A DNA stretch of 64,000 bases from Neurospora crassa OR74A (GCF_000182925.2 NC_026502.1:2604001-2668000), one strand, 5' to 3'; numbered from the stretch's first letter, positions 43,593 to 56,600 are shown. Notes: a model not told the origin generated them from the letters alone. A program made the numbers and translations.

Positions 43593-45669
43593 CTAAGGGT
43601 CACTGCTATCTTCGTATCTTCGCGACGAACTCCTTCCGCGCCTCCATCCGTCACTGCGGCCACCTGTTGCAATCACGACGCAGTTTCCCAGCTTGACCCC
43701 TTCCGCCTCGCTGGCTTGGGTGAGGCTGGATCCGTAGTCAACGTCGATGCGCACCTCTGTCGGGGAGATCTGGGTGGTGGGCACTAGCGGTGATATCGAG
43801 TCACTGGTACCCCTCTTCCTGGGACTCAGTGATATCATGCGTATCTCGTCTGAGTCGTCGGTTGCGGATCGCTTCAGGTTGTCTTCGTTGAAGGGGTTGT
43901 TGGCGTTGTTGCTTGACAATGTGTCGTTCAACTCCATCGGATCCGTGCTGTCTAGGGCAATTTCCCCTATATCGTCTGCTATGGGCTTGGTGCTTGGGGT
44001 GGGCCTTGGTGAAAGGCTGCTACTGTTGATACTGGCACGCTTTGCCGATGAGTTGTTCTTCTGCTCTAGCATCACCCCGTTGGCCTGTTGTCGTGATCTT
44101 CGGAGACCGTAGACATCCTCGCCGTGGTTACTGTGTCTTTGTTGCGACATGGTCTGAGAGTCGATGTTGTTGTTCGAAGCGATGCTGTCCCGTGAAGTTA
44201 CCCATTGGATGACGATGGCGCTGAATAAGACTGATGAAGGTCAGTAAGTCACCAAGACACACAGCTAGTTGACTTACTATCACTATTACAACACATCAGA
44301 CACACCCATCCAGGTTCGCCATTCAAACCCATGAGCACTGATAGGTTGCTGTCAGAACGTTAGTCAGGGCCAAAATTAGGAGCCTTGAGAAGACAGATCT
44401 TACACGACGCTGCTGGTGAGTGTGCAGATGCAACCAATAAGGGTCCGCATGGCCACCAGCTTCAGTCTTCTGTTTCCCCGAGTTTGCTGAGAGCTATTAA
44501 AGGCATAGAGGCCTGATAAAGTCAACTACCGTAAATGAAAACTATATGAGGAGGACCTATTACCTAGTAGTGGCAGCACGAACAGGATGGTGAGGTAAAC
44601 CTAAATCGTCAGCACGGGTATATTGAATACCGGAAGGGGAGAGGCGAATGGGACTAACTTACATTGACGAGCAGGTCGTAGACAATGAGTGGAATCATGG
44701 CATATCTCTCCATTCCGATTATGCACTGTTTGTGTTCTATCTTTGTGATACGACTGCGGCGCTGCTCGTTAGTGATTGAAAGTGGATATCGCTGTGAAGA
44801 GTACAACATACTAAATGAAATTGAGGACCACAACAACGCAGTAAGCGCCTTTTAACTGTTAGTTTTGTTGATCTACACTTTTTGAGTTTCAGGCAACAAA
44901 CCAAGTACCACAATGGTGTTGAAAAGATAGAGCTTGGAGTGTATCCGGAGTTTCTTGCATCCAGATCGGATGATAAACTGTTCCCAATGTCAGAGGTCTG
45001 GCTTAACTATCTGGAAAGAGTGATAACCGACCGCTTTCTCTACCAGAAACATGTAAATAAGCTTCAAGATAGGATGTTAGACCATTTCCCGAGTACTCAA
45101 TATTTGGGTAGCCACATACAATCTAGAAGCAACGTCAGCTGGTCTTGTTACATGTTCGACCTTGTCTGGACACCATACCTTTGTTGTGACGTAGCAGGCC
45201 AGACAAAGTAAAATAGCCGACTCGCAGATGGACGCCGAGCTATCAACACCGAAGCCAAATTGGAGTATGGCAGTAGCAAACACAAACAAAAAGGAATCGG
45301 CGTAGATGGCGAAAACCACTGTGAGGACATGTCAGTTGTGAGGTCGAAGACATACCGATGCCGACCTGGCGAGCGACTGCACGCTCCGGGCGGGACCTAC
45401 TCCACTGGACGGGGGGAAGTCTACTCCAGACTTTGACCGCTAAAAATCTTTGAGCTGTTTGTAGAAAGAGTCGTATCGGTTCAGTTCATGCCCCAACCAA
45501 AGAAATGGTCGACAAACAAAGCCCACTCACTCAGAAAACTGGAGATGATAACCAGAGAGATCATGGCAAGAATGACGCTAATAACCATGCCGGCAACGGG
45601 CTCCTCGCCTGACTCTGATTCTTCCATCTTTATGTCGTTCCGTCGGGTGCTGACAAGCGGCGGGACCAT
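43593..45669 (-). CDS. Conserved fungal seven-helix membrane protein, function unknown
   Basis: Eleven exons join in frame to 468 aa: 45669-45531, 45439-45401, 45318-45179, 45061-45032, 44977-44902, 44848-44812, 44753-44663, 44600-44564, 44512-44404, 44348-44278, 44230-43593. Introns are about 47-117 nt. Seven hydrophobic segments are visible at about residues 28-46, 60-85 (MVFAIYADSFLFVFATAILQ), 92-113, 132-154, 173-202, 214-240 and 247-268 (WVCLMCCNSDILFSAIVIQW), followed by a ~200-residue Ser-rich, probably cytosolic tail. I recall the motifs YADSF, KLYLFNT and GEPGWVCLMCCN from an uncharacterised fungal membrane family. The topology is receptor-like, but I see no specific GPCR motif, so a signalling role is only a possibility. 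Exon 4 is just 30 nt and its GTCGGT donor is atypical. The start (ATG 45669) is the least certain part; an upstream exon is possible. Confidence 0.75.
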
Positions 45670-47103
45670 GATGATAGCAATCGATCCATCAATCACACGA
45701 ATGCGAGCATGTGGCGGTTGTAGCCAGGGGCTGTAAAGGCCTGTGTATGTTGTTCAAATGGATTGTGTTCTTCTTTCTAAGCACAATAAAGTGAACCATC
45801 CAAACTGATTGTCGGCAATCTAGCATCCAAAGTACGATCAGGAAGGTAACCAAACATGAGTTGGAGAGAGAAATGAGAAGAAAAGAGGATCGTGGCCACA
45901 GCCGCAGAGAGCAAAGAAAGAGGAGTGTGCTAGAGGGTCGCAGTTTGTATGTGTCCGGATAGGTATCTTTCAAGTGATCAAGCCAAGTCGAAGTAGAGTA
46001 GGACACCCAAAGGTATCCGAGCAACGTGAGTCGAGGCTGATGTGGAGGTTTGTTACAGAAAAGGCTCGAAGACGAGGATCGCCAAGTTCTCAGCTAGGAG
46101 TAGAAGAAGAAGTCCAGGAATATGAGGGCGCCGTCGTCGGGAACACAGGCGTAACCAGGTCTAGCCAAGAAGAAAGGGGGAAGTCGTCGAGGTTGCTGCT
46201 GCTAGGGATGGCACTATACTGCAGGGAGTCCACCATTGATCCTGGGTGAGTTCAAGGTGAGGTGTCGGGGTTTGTAACGAAAGGTTAGATGGCAGTTAAA
46301 AGGAACTGGGGAAGATGAGATCACCTGGGCGGGGAGATCGGTGGGAGATGGAATAGCAAAAGTGCGAGTGGTCGGGGATCGCGCGCAGGGACGGGCAGAC
46401 CCGACAAGGATGGGAAATTGAAGAACAAGTCGTCTCGATCCATACCTAGTTTCAAGACCTTCCCAAAAATCACTCGCCTTCCCCCGGGTAGCTCTTTCCT
46501 TGGCCACCAGACCACCCGAAAGAGGACTGACGGATCGATGCAATGCGAGTTCACATTTCGGTCCTTGGGCGCCCGGATGGGAAGGAGCGCGACAGTGTTC
46601 AAGCCACATACTGCTGTTGTACCACCTCACTGACCATGGCCACTTAAGAAAAACCCAGCGAGAAACCAAAAAGTGTCGATTATTGACACCTCTTTTGCAC
46701 GTTATGGAGAAGGAGAAAACAGAACAAGACATTTTCCCATGCTGTAAAACAGATTGGGTTGGTGAAGGATGAGTGATGAGCGAGTGTCCTGGCGGGTTCG
46801 TTGCTCGCGGCTGCCAAAGTAGTGGAGGTATGCATGGAGAATCCGGCGTGGAAGTCGCTGTTCTGTTCTTGCAGGTGGATGCCAAATCTGCAGCCTCTGG
46901 AGAGCCTAGTAGGTACCTCCACTGCACCTCACATACTTCGACTTTTCCTAGGTTGCCAGGCCTGTGCATCTTGATTTAGGATGCCGAGTCTCACCTTGGG
47001 CGCCTACAGTCTTATCGCCTCCACTGACTGACGCTGGAGTATACACACACCTAGGTAGAAAGGAAGAATATCTACAACCCATGTCAGCCATCATCCATCT
47101 TGG

Positions 47104-47504
47104 CTATATGTGTATGAACCGTTCATTCATGTTCGACAAGAAGCACGAATACCATATCGAACCGCCATGAGTAATCCTCCAAATTCCAACAGTTTCCCAG
47201 CTTACCATTTCTTTCCCGATACTCAGCACCCACGGAGCTGAACCACCACTTGTCTCTCGATACCCCTGATAGTTCCAGAAGCGTACCACCTCAGATGCTC
47301 GGAATGTGTAACCACAGGCAGGCACGACCACAAACCAGCTTGGGTAGTTCCTGAGGTTGGTATGCCACTGCAAACCTCAAGGTGTCATGTTGCTGTACTC
47401 CCTCTTCTGTAGTTGCAGCAGCAGCTACTGCCGAAGACGGAGGGAAATCACTTACGCTAGAATTGTAGTCGCCAGTAACTTGGAACGAACCCAGCAGGAA
47501 GCTA
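47104..47504 (-). CDS. Candidate split ORF, Trp-rich, unassigned
   Basis: A minus-strand frame reading SFLLGSFQVTGDYNSS ends at a consensus GTAAGT donor (intron 47455-47368, 88 nt, acceptor TTTGCAG) and continues in phase into an 87-codon exon that begins WHTNLRNYPSWFVVVPACGY and includes FRASEVVRFWNYQGY and a stop at 47104. A second good donor (ATG|GTAAGC) lies after GKEM, so the exon might be spliced again. The amino-acid composition is coding-like and aromatic-rich, but I recognise no family and find no ATG in the upstream frame, so the 5' part is missing, in another exon, or lost. It may be a short secreted-protein gene, a relic, or chance. Confidence 0.3.
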
Positions 47505-48395
47505 CTAGTAAGGTATCTAGTTATGTGTAACAGATGTGGCGGGTTAATGGATGAAAGCGGTCATCGTGTTTCATCCTCTCCAGGTTGGTGGCGAGAGTTC
47601 GATGAAATTGAGACAAGGAATGCATCATTCCCTTGCTGTTTCCGCGGTCACGCGTCAACTGTGGACTCCCGGTAAACCTTCGAGGTATTTATGCGGGTGA
47701 GAATAGGACTGACGCGTTGCTTCATCGTCACTTTGACCGCCTGGGAAACCTAAAACTACCTATAGTAGCAGATCATCAATGCAAAAAGGGCAAAGAAAGC
47801 AGGCAGCGGAAGAGTAAAGACCAAGTGGAATGTGCAGTGGTGATTTCTATTCTGAACTTTGACCCCCAGAGTAGGTCTCTGAAAAGAGGTTCGATACTAT
47901 ATTCATATCGAGGGGAGTTCAACCTACAAGCAGAGTGATGTGCTTGGCCACTGCACCAACCGCGCTGTTTCCTGTTGTCGCAAAGAGGACTGCGTATCTG
48001 TCTGATGGATCAGTACCTTTCCAATATAGCTTGTAGTGCTAACGATGAATATAATTATAGCTACCTATCAATGCGTACCAAACCAAGTCATCCATTCGTT
48101 TGTTCTGCCCATCCCGTTCTGTTGAGCCGGCTAAGGCGGGCAGACCTTGAGAGGCCCGAAGCGCAACCACCACATGTCTTTTTTTTCTCGGTAGCCTCCA
48201 GAGAAACATACGAAGCCTTTTTTTATACTTCCAATTCATACCCAAAAAGGCGTTAAAGTCCACCGAGATATTATGTCCTACCCGTGACATGAACCATACC
48301 AGTAGAAAAATTGAACAAGACGCAAATGCAACTTCAACCCGTCTATGTGTGGTATCATAAACTCGACTCAAGCGTACCAGGCATTTCCAGGGAAA

Positions 48396-48397
<2 letters not shown>

Positions 48398-48439
<42 letters not shown>
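48398..48439. repeat. Poly(A) tract, about 42 bases
   Basis: The longest homopolymer in the window, about 100 bases beyond the 3' end of the RING gene. Confidence 0.95.
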
Positions 48440-48441
<2 letters not shown>

Positions 48442-48536
48442 GGAAGTGACGCGCTCGCTTAAATGACAACGTATTGGACATTATTCTCAACATGTCATTC
48501 CTCCAAGTACAACACCATCCCTCTGAAAGCCGAGCT

Positions 48537-50273
48537 TCATGGCGTGGGCGTGGGTATATCTACCTCTGTTGGTTGTGGCTGCGCCTGGCCTGGAGGCCGT
48601 GATGCTCTAAATCTGCCTCTGAATCGCTCAGCAAGTCTCGCTCGGTGAGTAGGATCTGCGGATTCGCCGGTATCAGGATCGCCTGTCAATGATGATCCTG
48701 TGACATGCCGTCGTTGTTGCTGCTGAGACCTATGTCTTCTCAAGATTTCCATACGTTCTTCGATAGAGGCAGCCCGAAGTCTGTGCAAGTCAAGAATTCG
48801 CAAAGACCTTCGCCGCTCTCTAGGAGTGGTGCTTGGCATGGGACTTCCACTGGTGCCGGGCTGCTGGGCGTTGTCGCCTGCTGCTGTTGGCAAAGACACT
48901 GAGTGATTATCGCCAGGGCCGGTGGTGCTTTCGGTTGAGCTGTGGGGTCGAAGATCGAGACGACTGCAGACGGTTAGTATGTCGCTTTCCATCGTCAAAG
49001 ACATTCACCAAACCTACCATAGAGGGCAAGTGCCCGAGATATTTACCAACCAAGGGTCGACGCAAGCTGGGTGGTACCTGTGGTTGCAAGGGAGAACCCG
49101 AACATCTTCACCAATCGTGAAATCCTCGGTACAAATTGGACAGCCCAGATTGATGTCGTCTGGGGTCGTATTCTCAATGTCGCCGGCTGTGTTAGTCATG
49201 CCCGTTTGAGCCCCATAGACTGTTGCCGACGAAGCCTGCTCGGATGCCTCCACACTCGCTACAGTCATGGGTCCTTGAGATTTGGCTATAGATGGCACCG
49301 CCTCTTGGATTGCTGACAACTTTGCCCGTGGCGTTGGATCCTGTGATGACCTAGAGGGCTGCTGTTCAAGCTGGAAATCGGGATCCGGCTTGGCTGGGGA
49401 TTTCTCTCCAAACTTGACGATAGGCAAGGTTTCAAGCACTGCACGCGCCAGCCCTTTGGCTCTGCTTTGACTAGGCCGTCCGCCGTAGCCGGGCCTAGGT
49501 CCGTATCGCTCCGGATAACGATGGGCTCGGATCGCTCCGGTCGCGATAATAGCGAGGAACAGTAGGGTGATGACTCCGGTAATACTGTAGAGAATGTTCA
49601 TAGCGATCGGTGAGCCATGCCCGGTTCGATCTTCGTCGTCATCATCGTCAGGTTCCTCATAATCCCCAGTGATAGTGGCTAAACTGCCTGACATTGTGAG
49701 GTTAAGCGTGTCTCTTGCATCGATTTGGTCGGTCATGGTGAAAAGAGTAGTGTAGTTCCAGTCATCCGTGCTGTCGCGTCTGCAGCCAGCCCCGGCCAGG
49801 CTAAACAGCAGAATAGCCTTTGGTGCCTTGGACATGAGCTGGTCAAAGAAGGAGGTTGAGTTAGAGTTGTCGCAGTTGAGATATGCGATACTGTTGGAGT
49901 CGATAAACTCGAGCCAACCGCTTTCTTCAGTAGGAACCATTGTCCCCTTGATTGTGATAGACTAACTGGGGGCATTAGTGAAACTTGCACTTTTAGTTAT
50001 GCCTTTGATATGTTTCTGATGGTGGCCTACCTCCCGAGCTATGACGGACTGGTTCATCCCAACAGCTTCAGTCAATGGGACAACTCGGTGTCTGATCGGC
50101 TTGGCGTCACCTGAACCTAGAGGTACGGTAAGTTGTAAGGTGAGATATTGGTCTTGCTCCCAGTCCGAAAGCTCTGGCACGGAACTAAGCGCATTCGCGA
50201 CTGAGATCACTAGCGTAACGACGGCAACGAACAAAAGTTTGCCAAGGGCGGCGGCAACGGTTGACATTGCCAT
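48537..50273 (-). CDS. Membrane-anchored RING-H2 ubiquitin ligase
   Basis: Three exons, 50273-50031, 49961-49018 and 48963-48537, join in frame to 537 aa. Residues 1-29 are a signal peptide (hydrophobic LLFVAVVTLVISVANA). A lumenal/extracellular region follows to about residue 198, with several N-glycosylation sequons and a PA-like segment (GTMVPTEESGWLEFIDSNSI, AILLFSLAGAGC), then an Asp/Glu-rich stretch and one membrane helix at about 200-225. The cytosolic part carries a RING-H2 finger at about 353-396: CPICTEDF, VLPCNHRYHPACVDPWL, CPLC. The last zinc-binding Cys is created by the splice (TG | T), which confirms the intron at 49017-48964. The layout is that of PA-TM-RING ligases, which ubiquitinate endosomal or vacuolar membrane proteins. 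The C-terminal ~140 residues are basic and Pro/Gln-rich. Substrates are unknown. Confidence 0.92.
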
Positions 50274-52905
50274 GTTTAGGTTTTCAAGTAGAGGTGATGC
50301 GATAATGAAAAGGAGGGTCCGAATCCACGATGCGACAATCCGAATTCTTGCTGGTTGGGGAGGATGAGAGACGCCTGATAATAAGGGCCGGATCCTGGTT
50401 GTCTGGACTAAGAGACCAGGAGTCTCACATCTCCGTGTACCTTAGGTATGAGTCGGACAGGAAGGACAGAACATGGCTGAGCCGTCACGCTGGGTTGAAA
50501 TTGATGATTTGGAATTACTCGGTCTTGGGATCGCCCCGCGGCGGCTTGTAGTGTTGATATGCGACGCAATGCCCTTTTGAGGTGATGAGATGAGATGGGG
50601 CTGAGGACGGTTGTATAGGTTAGGTTGCGCCAAAGAGTATTTGCGAAAATAATACCTAGCGTAAAAGGGAAGACGCTGAAGCGCTATGGTAGGTCCCGTC
50701 AGACGTTCGGTTTAGATGCAAGAAAGTGAAAAAGGAAGTGGACGGACGGAAAGCATAGAGGCATGGAGCGGAGGCCAGATAGCGAGCGAGGTACACTACA
50801 CCTGTAGTGTATACAAAGCCGCCGGGCCACGTGCAGGGCAAGCGCTGACGGCAAGGTAGGTAGAGTAGTAGTACAGGTAGGTGGTATCCCCAAGCTCGGA
50901 AGCTTGGCTGACTAGTATAGGTCTTGGCTTCTTCGACTTGGCTCCTAACAATACAATGAATGGATAGACGGCGCGGCGGCATTGCAGTTGGCAGGATTGC
51001 CGGCACTACAGTATCATCAACATCGGCTGATACGCTCTGATTCGCCCGAGGCTCTAGGCGTGTGTAAGGGTTGACAGTCCGTGGCCTCGTAGGCTTGTGT
51101 TTCGTTGTAAATAATTCAGAGTAGGATGCGACAGATGGTGTGCCGTATGAATGGGCATCCTGTTAGAGCTTGAGATTGGACTGCATGTAGGCCGGGGCAG
51201 TGCTAGGGCGTGTTACTTAGTAGTAGGGGAGCGAAGATGGGCAACGCATTGGAAACACCGGTAGTCGCATCGTCCGTCTATCCAATCTGACTGCCAGTGC
51301 AACTCAAAGTCGACGAATACCGAATGCGTTCAATAGTGTAACCGAACTTACTCAATCCGAACCTAGAACTGAAGCATTCCGTTCACATGGGCCCCAAGTC
51401 AAGACAGGCACCTCTTCGATAGCTCCGTGACCCGCGGCCGTTGAAAACACTGGACGCCGCAATTGTGAACAGCATGCGGAGTTTCGCTGTGCTATCGCCA
51501 TAAATGTAGGGCAGAGGCATGTTTGGGGTTTCCCCCGTGTCTGTGACACCAAAATCGGTTTGAGCGCTCACCATTTCGCGATATCTGCGCAAGGCAGGCA
51601 CTACCCCGGCGTGGTGTCAGGCAGACTCAACACCACAAACAGCTCAGGTCCCCCTTTCTACCTCTATCATCCAATAACTCGAGCGCTAGACGTTGCTTTG
51701 CCTCTTCCGAACTCTATATCTGAATGACTGATCGCTAGTTGCGAGGTGTTTGAGAATGTAATTCTTGTCGCATTCAACATTCTGCTGACTGTACCGGAGA
51801 AGTTGAGAGATAGACTTGTGAACGGTTTGGTTTTCACCAGTCTAGTCTGGTCGAGGAATACGTTGCCGTCAAATTCGACGCGGTCAAGTTTCTCTTTTCA
51901 TTTGCCTGATCTGTCATGCCATAAAATCTTCGGCTTGCTCGGAACGTATTGGCGCAGCTTAATCACCTATCGAGGCCAGCCGCTTACCCATCATTTACCA
52001 TAGTGGTAAGCATAGTATACTGACTGTCGTCAGACATGAAAACTGATACAACGAAGGACGTGGCGATAAACTTCGGGTCGCTGCTTGAAACAAACGGAGC
52101 GGACCCAAAGTCCCATAGTTCGAGAATGTTGAGTTAGGTGGATGGCTGCAGTTAATTAGCCCTGTGGCGCCTTCCATGGCTTCGTGGAAGCTTCCATTCC
52201 GTTGAACTGACATGGATGTAAATTGCATGTTTGTAAGGGGTAAAGACTTTGGTTGACGGACAGTGACCCTTTGCTCGCATAAAGCTTTGCGAGAGCATCG
52301 AGAATCCATGCGGTGAAATCGTCACGCAATATGGGCTCGGCTAACCACAGACCACAGTATTGACGGAGCACTTTTTTTTCTTTTGTTTTTTATTCAAGTC
52401 GTCTTTAGTCGGCTTTGTTGGCTTTGATCAAGCGACATCTAGGGTCTTGCTGTGTACAACATTGTGAATGAGCGGATGGTCTGTGAACTCCATGTACTAC
52501 CGGGTGCGCACTGGCGGCGGAAGGGTATCGTAAAGGGAAACTTGAGATAAACTTCTTCAGTCCTTCATCAATCAGTATCAAAATGTCTCATCGAGGGAAT
52601 GGAGAGGAATGTTGGGCGGTTCCAAGGTAATTGACCATATCTTGTCCAGAAGAGGCGACCATCGACCGGCGTGCCTTGAGCTAGAGAAGCACCCATGGAT
52701 GTCGCTACTCTTGCAGTCCAGGTACGAGCAAGCCGGACAGAATCACCTGACGTTATACGGCGGCTTCCCGGATCTCCGTCACCCCTCCGCCTGATCGGTG
52801 CATCCGAAACGGACACACCGGTGGGATATCGGTAATGGCGTAGCTAGAAGGTGGGGGTTCCGAAGTGTGGGGGCCGGTGCAGGTAGTAGATGAATGTTGA
52901 CTATT
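50274..52905. other. Intergenic region between RING and TBCB genes
   Basis: About 2.6 kb, no supported gene. Short open frames overlap on both strands without recognisable motifs. The part next to 50274 should contain the RING-gene promoter; the part next to 52905 the TBCB 3' UTR. Confidence 0.55.
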
Positions 52906-53685
52906 TCAAATCTCCTCCATATCTTCGAGATCGTCCACGATGGGGAAGTCGCCAACCTCGACTCGGTCCGGCCTGACGAAGACGCCATGCTTGAGTTGAG
53001 ACTCTTCGCCCCAGTACCGAGTTCCTCCAATACTTCCATCATTCTTGCCCACTGGCTCGTCCAGGTGAACACCAATCCAAGCACCGATACTGCCCGGGAT
53101 CTCCTTGACCTCACCCACGTACTTGACCACGCCCCTTCTTGTGTCATCTTGGCCAACTCTGCATCGCCTTCCAACCTCGATGCCGCGTTGTTCAACTTCC
53201 TTGGCAAACGCAGCGATCTTGGCTTGTTCATGGCTTGGAGCGTTGGGGTCGAAGCGTCCAAGCTTTTGGGCCTTCTTCCACGCCAGAACTGAATCGGTCT
53301 TTTTCTCGTACTGTTCCTCTGGCATCACATACTTGTCCACGCCAGCGGCGTTGAAGTTGGGCCTCGCCGAGGGAGGTCGCAGGTCGGTGATCTAGCGCAT
53401 AGTCAGCATTGGCTCTCTTGATAAAACGTCGGGATGAGCCAGTCTCACTTGGAACTCTGCATAGGGTGCCAGAGGGTAATTTTGCAAATACGTAGTCTCC
53501 TCGTCCGCTGCTTCAATTGGAATGGTTTCATCCGTCAAGGTCTTGAGGGTGATGCGCTGCGAGGAAGGGGGAATGCCCGTGATAGGCTCCATCTTGGTCT
53601 TTAGCTGGGCGATGGACCATGAGGGCGTGATGCGACGTTCCGAGGAGGAATACTCCGACGTCACGTACATAGGAACGTCCGACAT
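52906..53685 (-). CDS. TBCB: Tubulin-folding cofactor B (Alp11/Alf1 type)
   Basis: Cytosolic chaperone that takes alpha-tubulin from the chaperonin and, with cofactor E, passes it on for dimer assembly. Exons 53685-53449 and 53391-52906 join in frame (CAA | ATC; 57-nt intron, donor GTGAGA) to 240 aa, the usual length. A ubiquitin-like domain covers about residues 1-85 (VPMYVTSEYSSSERRITPSW, then LQNYPLAPYAEFQITDLRP). A linker with YVMPEEQYEKKTDSVLAWKK leads to a CAP-Gly domain at about 152-226: IGAWIGVHLDEPVGKNDGSI, with GKNDG at 194-198 and HGVFVRPDRVEVGDFP. The C-terminus DDLEDMEEI is the acidic EEI-type tail recognised in CAP-Gly partners. Assignment is firm. Confidence 0.96.
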
Positions 53686-56600
53686 GTTGACAGGTAGCTT
53701 TGCGTGAAGCCTTGGCTAGTGGAATATATGATAATAGATATCCAGGAGTGACAACGGGGTTTGGGCAAAGTTTGGGCGCAAGGAGAAGTTCATTTGACCG
53801 GATGACGGCGATGGGGAACAGAGGTCGGGTATGGACACTGCCTACAGGCGCCAACAACAATGTGGAGCCAATTGAACGGTCCAGGGCATTGAGTTCTGTT
53901 TATTAATTCACAGCGAGAGTGTAGACCTGGACAGGCACGACCTGTTTGTAGAGGAGCCCGAAGTAAACAAGCAATCGTATCTCAAGCCATGCACACTCAG
54001 GATATCACCATTTAACGTGGGCTTCATGATACCCGCCTTGATCCTTCGTTTGCCGTTTGTTTACAATGGAAGACAATGCCACAGTTCGTCGGGTTGCACA
54101 TGCAAAGGAAGAGATAACTAGGTAACTTGATACGCGCTATCATCCAGACGGTATATTACATGAAATAGCCCCACAAACCCAGGGAAAGCATGGTGATGCT
54201 GTAATTACCTGTATGTCATATCTACCTACCTCTTATCTCTATGTTGCACCACCGCCACCTTCCGCTTGCCTTGGTGCCACGAGAGATCGGTTGCTCCTTC
54301 TTCCTCTTAGTAACGAACCTCACCTCCTCCACAACTGCGCCTGCCGTGGCATCACACTGCACTGCACATCATCCACGGCGTGGTCCTCGCCCGTCGCTGG
54401 CCCTTTCCCTTTGGATGGATACAACGTCTAGGCTTTAGAACACACCCGGCTTCATTACACAATTTCGTTGTTTTTCGTATTTTCCCCCTTCCCTGGTTTG
54501 CACTTCCGAGCCGAACCTATTACTGTATGCCACCTCCAGTCGCTTTCTCATTTCCATTCTCCCTCTCCGGGGCCATGTTGTACCTACTCAGCCCAGGTCA
54601 CTTGCCTAGTCCAAGGCCTTTAACCTTCACTACATACTCAGTCATCCCAGTTTGATTGCATTGAGCCAACATTCATGGGTGCTGGCTTCGCTCTTCCGTG
54701 CTTGCCTGGATCCAATTGCCTCTGCGCCTTGGAGAATCATCTTGCCAACCCACAAAGTCCATGTCTCAAGGCCTCGATCGTTAATACGGAACAAAAGAAC
54801 AAAGCCATTGCGGCGCACGCGTCCGGAATCAAGCCGAGAGTCTGGCATCATCCGCTTCTTACGACTGGGAAGTAAAGCGAGCTGGACACACTGCGATCCT
54901 CGGCCTACGATACCATTGGGTCTCGTCCGTTTGTAAGCTCGGACAACAGGAAGCCATGTCCTTGGGAACACCACGGCATCGCAGGCACATACGGGCGGCC
55001 ATCATATGCCGTTAAACCTGAGATTTATGGCAAGCAAGACTTCAAACGCTCCCACGAACCACCATTGGCCAGCTCATCTTGCCCTCCTCCTCCACAACCA
55101 CTTCGGCATGGACTGAGGCTGCAGACAATGCAGGCAGGCCACCACTATGCCATGCTACCTCACTGCACCTGGCACATTGATCAAGACGCATCTATCCGTC
55201 TCCCACGCCTGGACTGGGGAACATGTCGGTGTCCGGATCAAGGAGCCAGTCAACCACTTAGAGCTTTCCTCTTCGTCCCTGTGCAAACGGCCGGACCATC
55301 ATGAAACACAGATCCCAAAGGTTCGTTACAGAACCTGACAAGTCACATTATCCTTCAAGATGCTTCTCCTCCTCCATGTTCCATTCATTCCTTGCCGTTT
55401 CCAATCGGCGTTGCCTCTCGCACCCCGTCAAGGGAAACCCAGATGAGGCTGTCAAGAAGAACACATAGCCGCAGTCCTTAACAAGCGATGCCTTATACTC
55501 AGCCCCTGTTTTTGCTCTCTCTCTCTTGAACCCCCCCAAACCCTAGCCTTGACATCCGCTCCTTGGTGATGCTTTGAAAGGGTTTGATTCTGACGAGCTT
55601 CTTTGTCTGCATAGGTCGGCTGCAATGGCCTCTACCCAGATCAGCTTTAGCTAAATGTGTGCTTAAACCAGACAATCAGGCACCACATTGGGTCAAACAG
55701 GCGCCCTCCGAAACACTGTGTACAAACCGCAAAGACGCGCTCCCAAGATGAACAAGGACATGGCCTGAAAACTATTCACCCACGTATGACTGTGTAGAGG
55801 CATGCATGCTTTCTACATGCGCTCTCCAAGATCTGTCTCGATGCTGTTCACCGCCACGTCGGGTTCCCGTGAATACACAATGTCTGCAAGACTTTGCTTC
55901 ATTTACCATGCGAGAACAACGGCGAGGGACGGCAAGTTATTACTTCGACCAGGTTCAGCCCTGGCCTGCGGGAGTGTGCCTATCGCTCAGACGTGGGGTA
56001 CATGGGAGGTACGACCGAATATGAGAGCGCTTTTTGGGCAGCCAATACCACCTTTCCGACCAATTCGGATTTGGACTCGGTAATGGCACGGTATGGACAT
56101 TGTTGCCGCCATCAAACGGAACTCTCGTCGAAAAGAATGCATCCGAATGCCCGCGTATGTAGTCGCTGCAAGCTTTCAACAAAACGACAAGGGCTTGGGT
56201 GCGTACTTCATTCGAGCTACAGGTACATACTTCATAGCGACCATCAGCGACAACTAGCATGTATCGGCTGGACCTCTGCAGCGAAAGCAAACCGATTTGC
56301 TTCCAACGGGCTGTTGGGTCGTATCCCGCGGCTGTTCCCTTCCCTGTGGATGCCACTAGCACTCGGTCGGCCGGCGAATGGGTATAATGGACGAACAGGA
56401 CTCGGGAACGTGAACCAAAGCTGTTCAAGAAGTGTGCTGGGCTCGAGCGAGAACCGGAGGCGAACTTGAGGAACTCGGGAACACAGAGGTCTCTGTGCAG
56501 TTCGTCTCACAAGTTTAGCTATCCTTGAACACCCAGATGAGGAGCTACGCTGTTCGGACTCAGCTACATTTGGTCATGAATCGAGATCGGCTGACATCGC

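Larger units (their letters stand above)
45670..48536. other. Intergenic region with one unassigned split ORF
   Basis: About 2.9 kb upstream of the seven-helix gene and downstream of the RING gene. It holds a candidate spliced ORF on the minus strand at 47104-47504 (listed separately), a tRNA-like D-arm on the minus strand at 47940-47956, and a poly(A) tract at 48398-48439. The minus strand reads ATG 46236 into VDSLQYSAIPSSSNLDDF, a possible upstream exon of the seven-helix gene that I could not connect. Confidence 0.45.
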
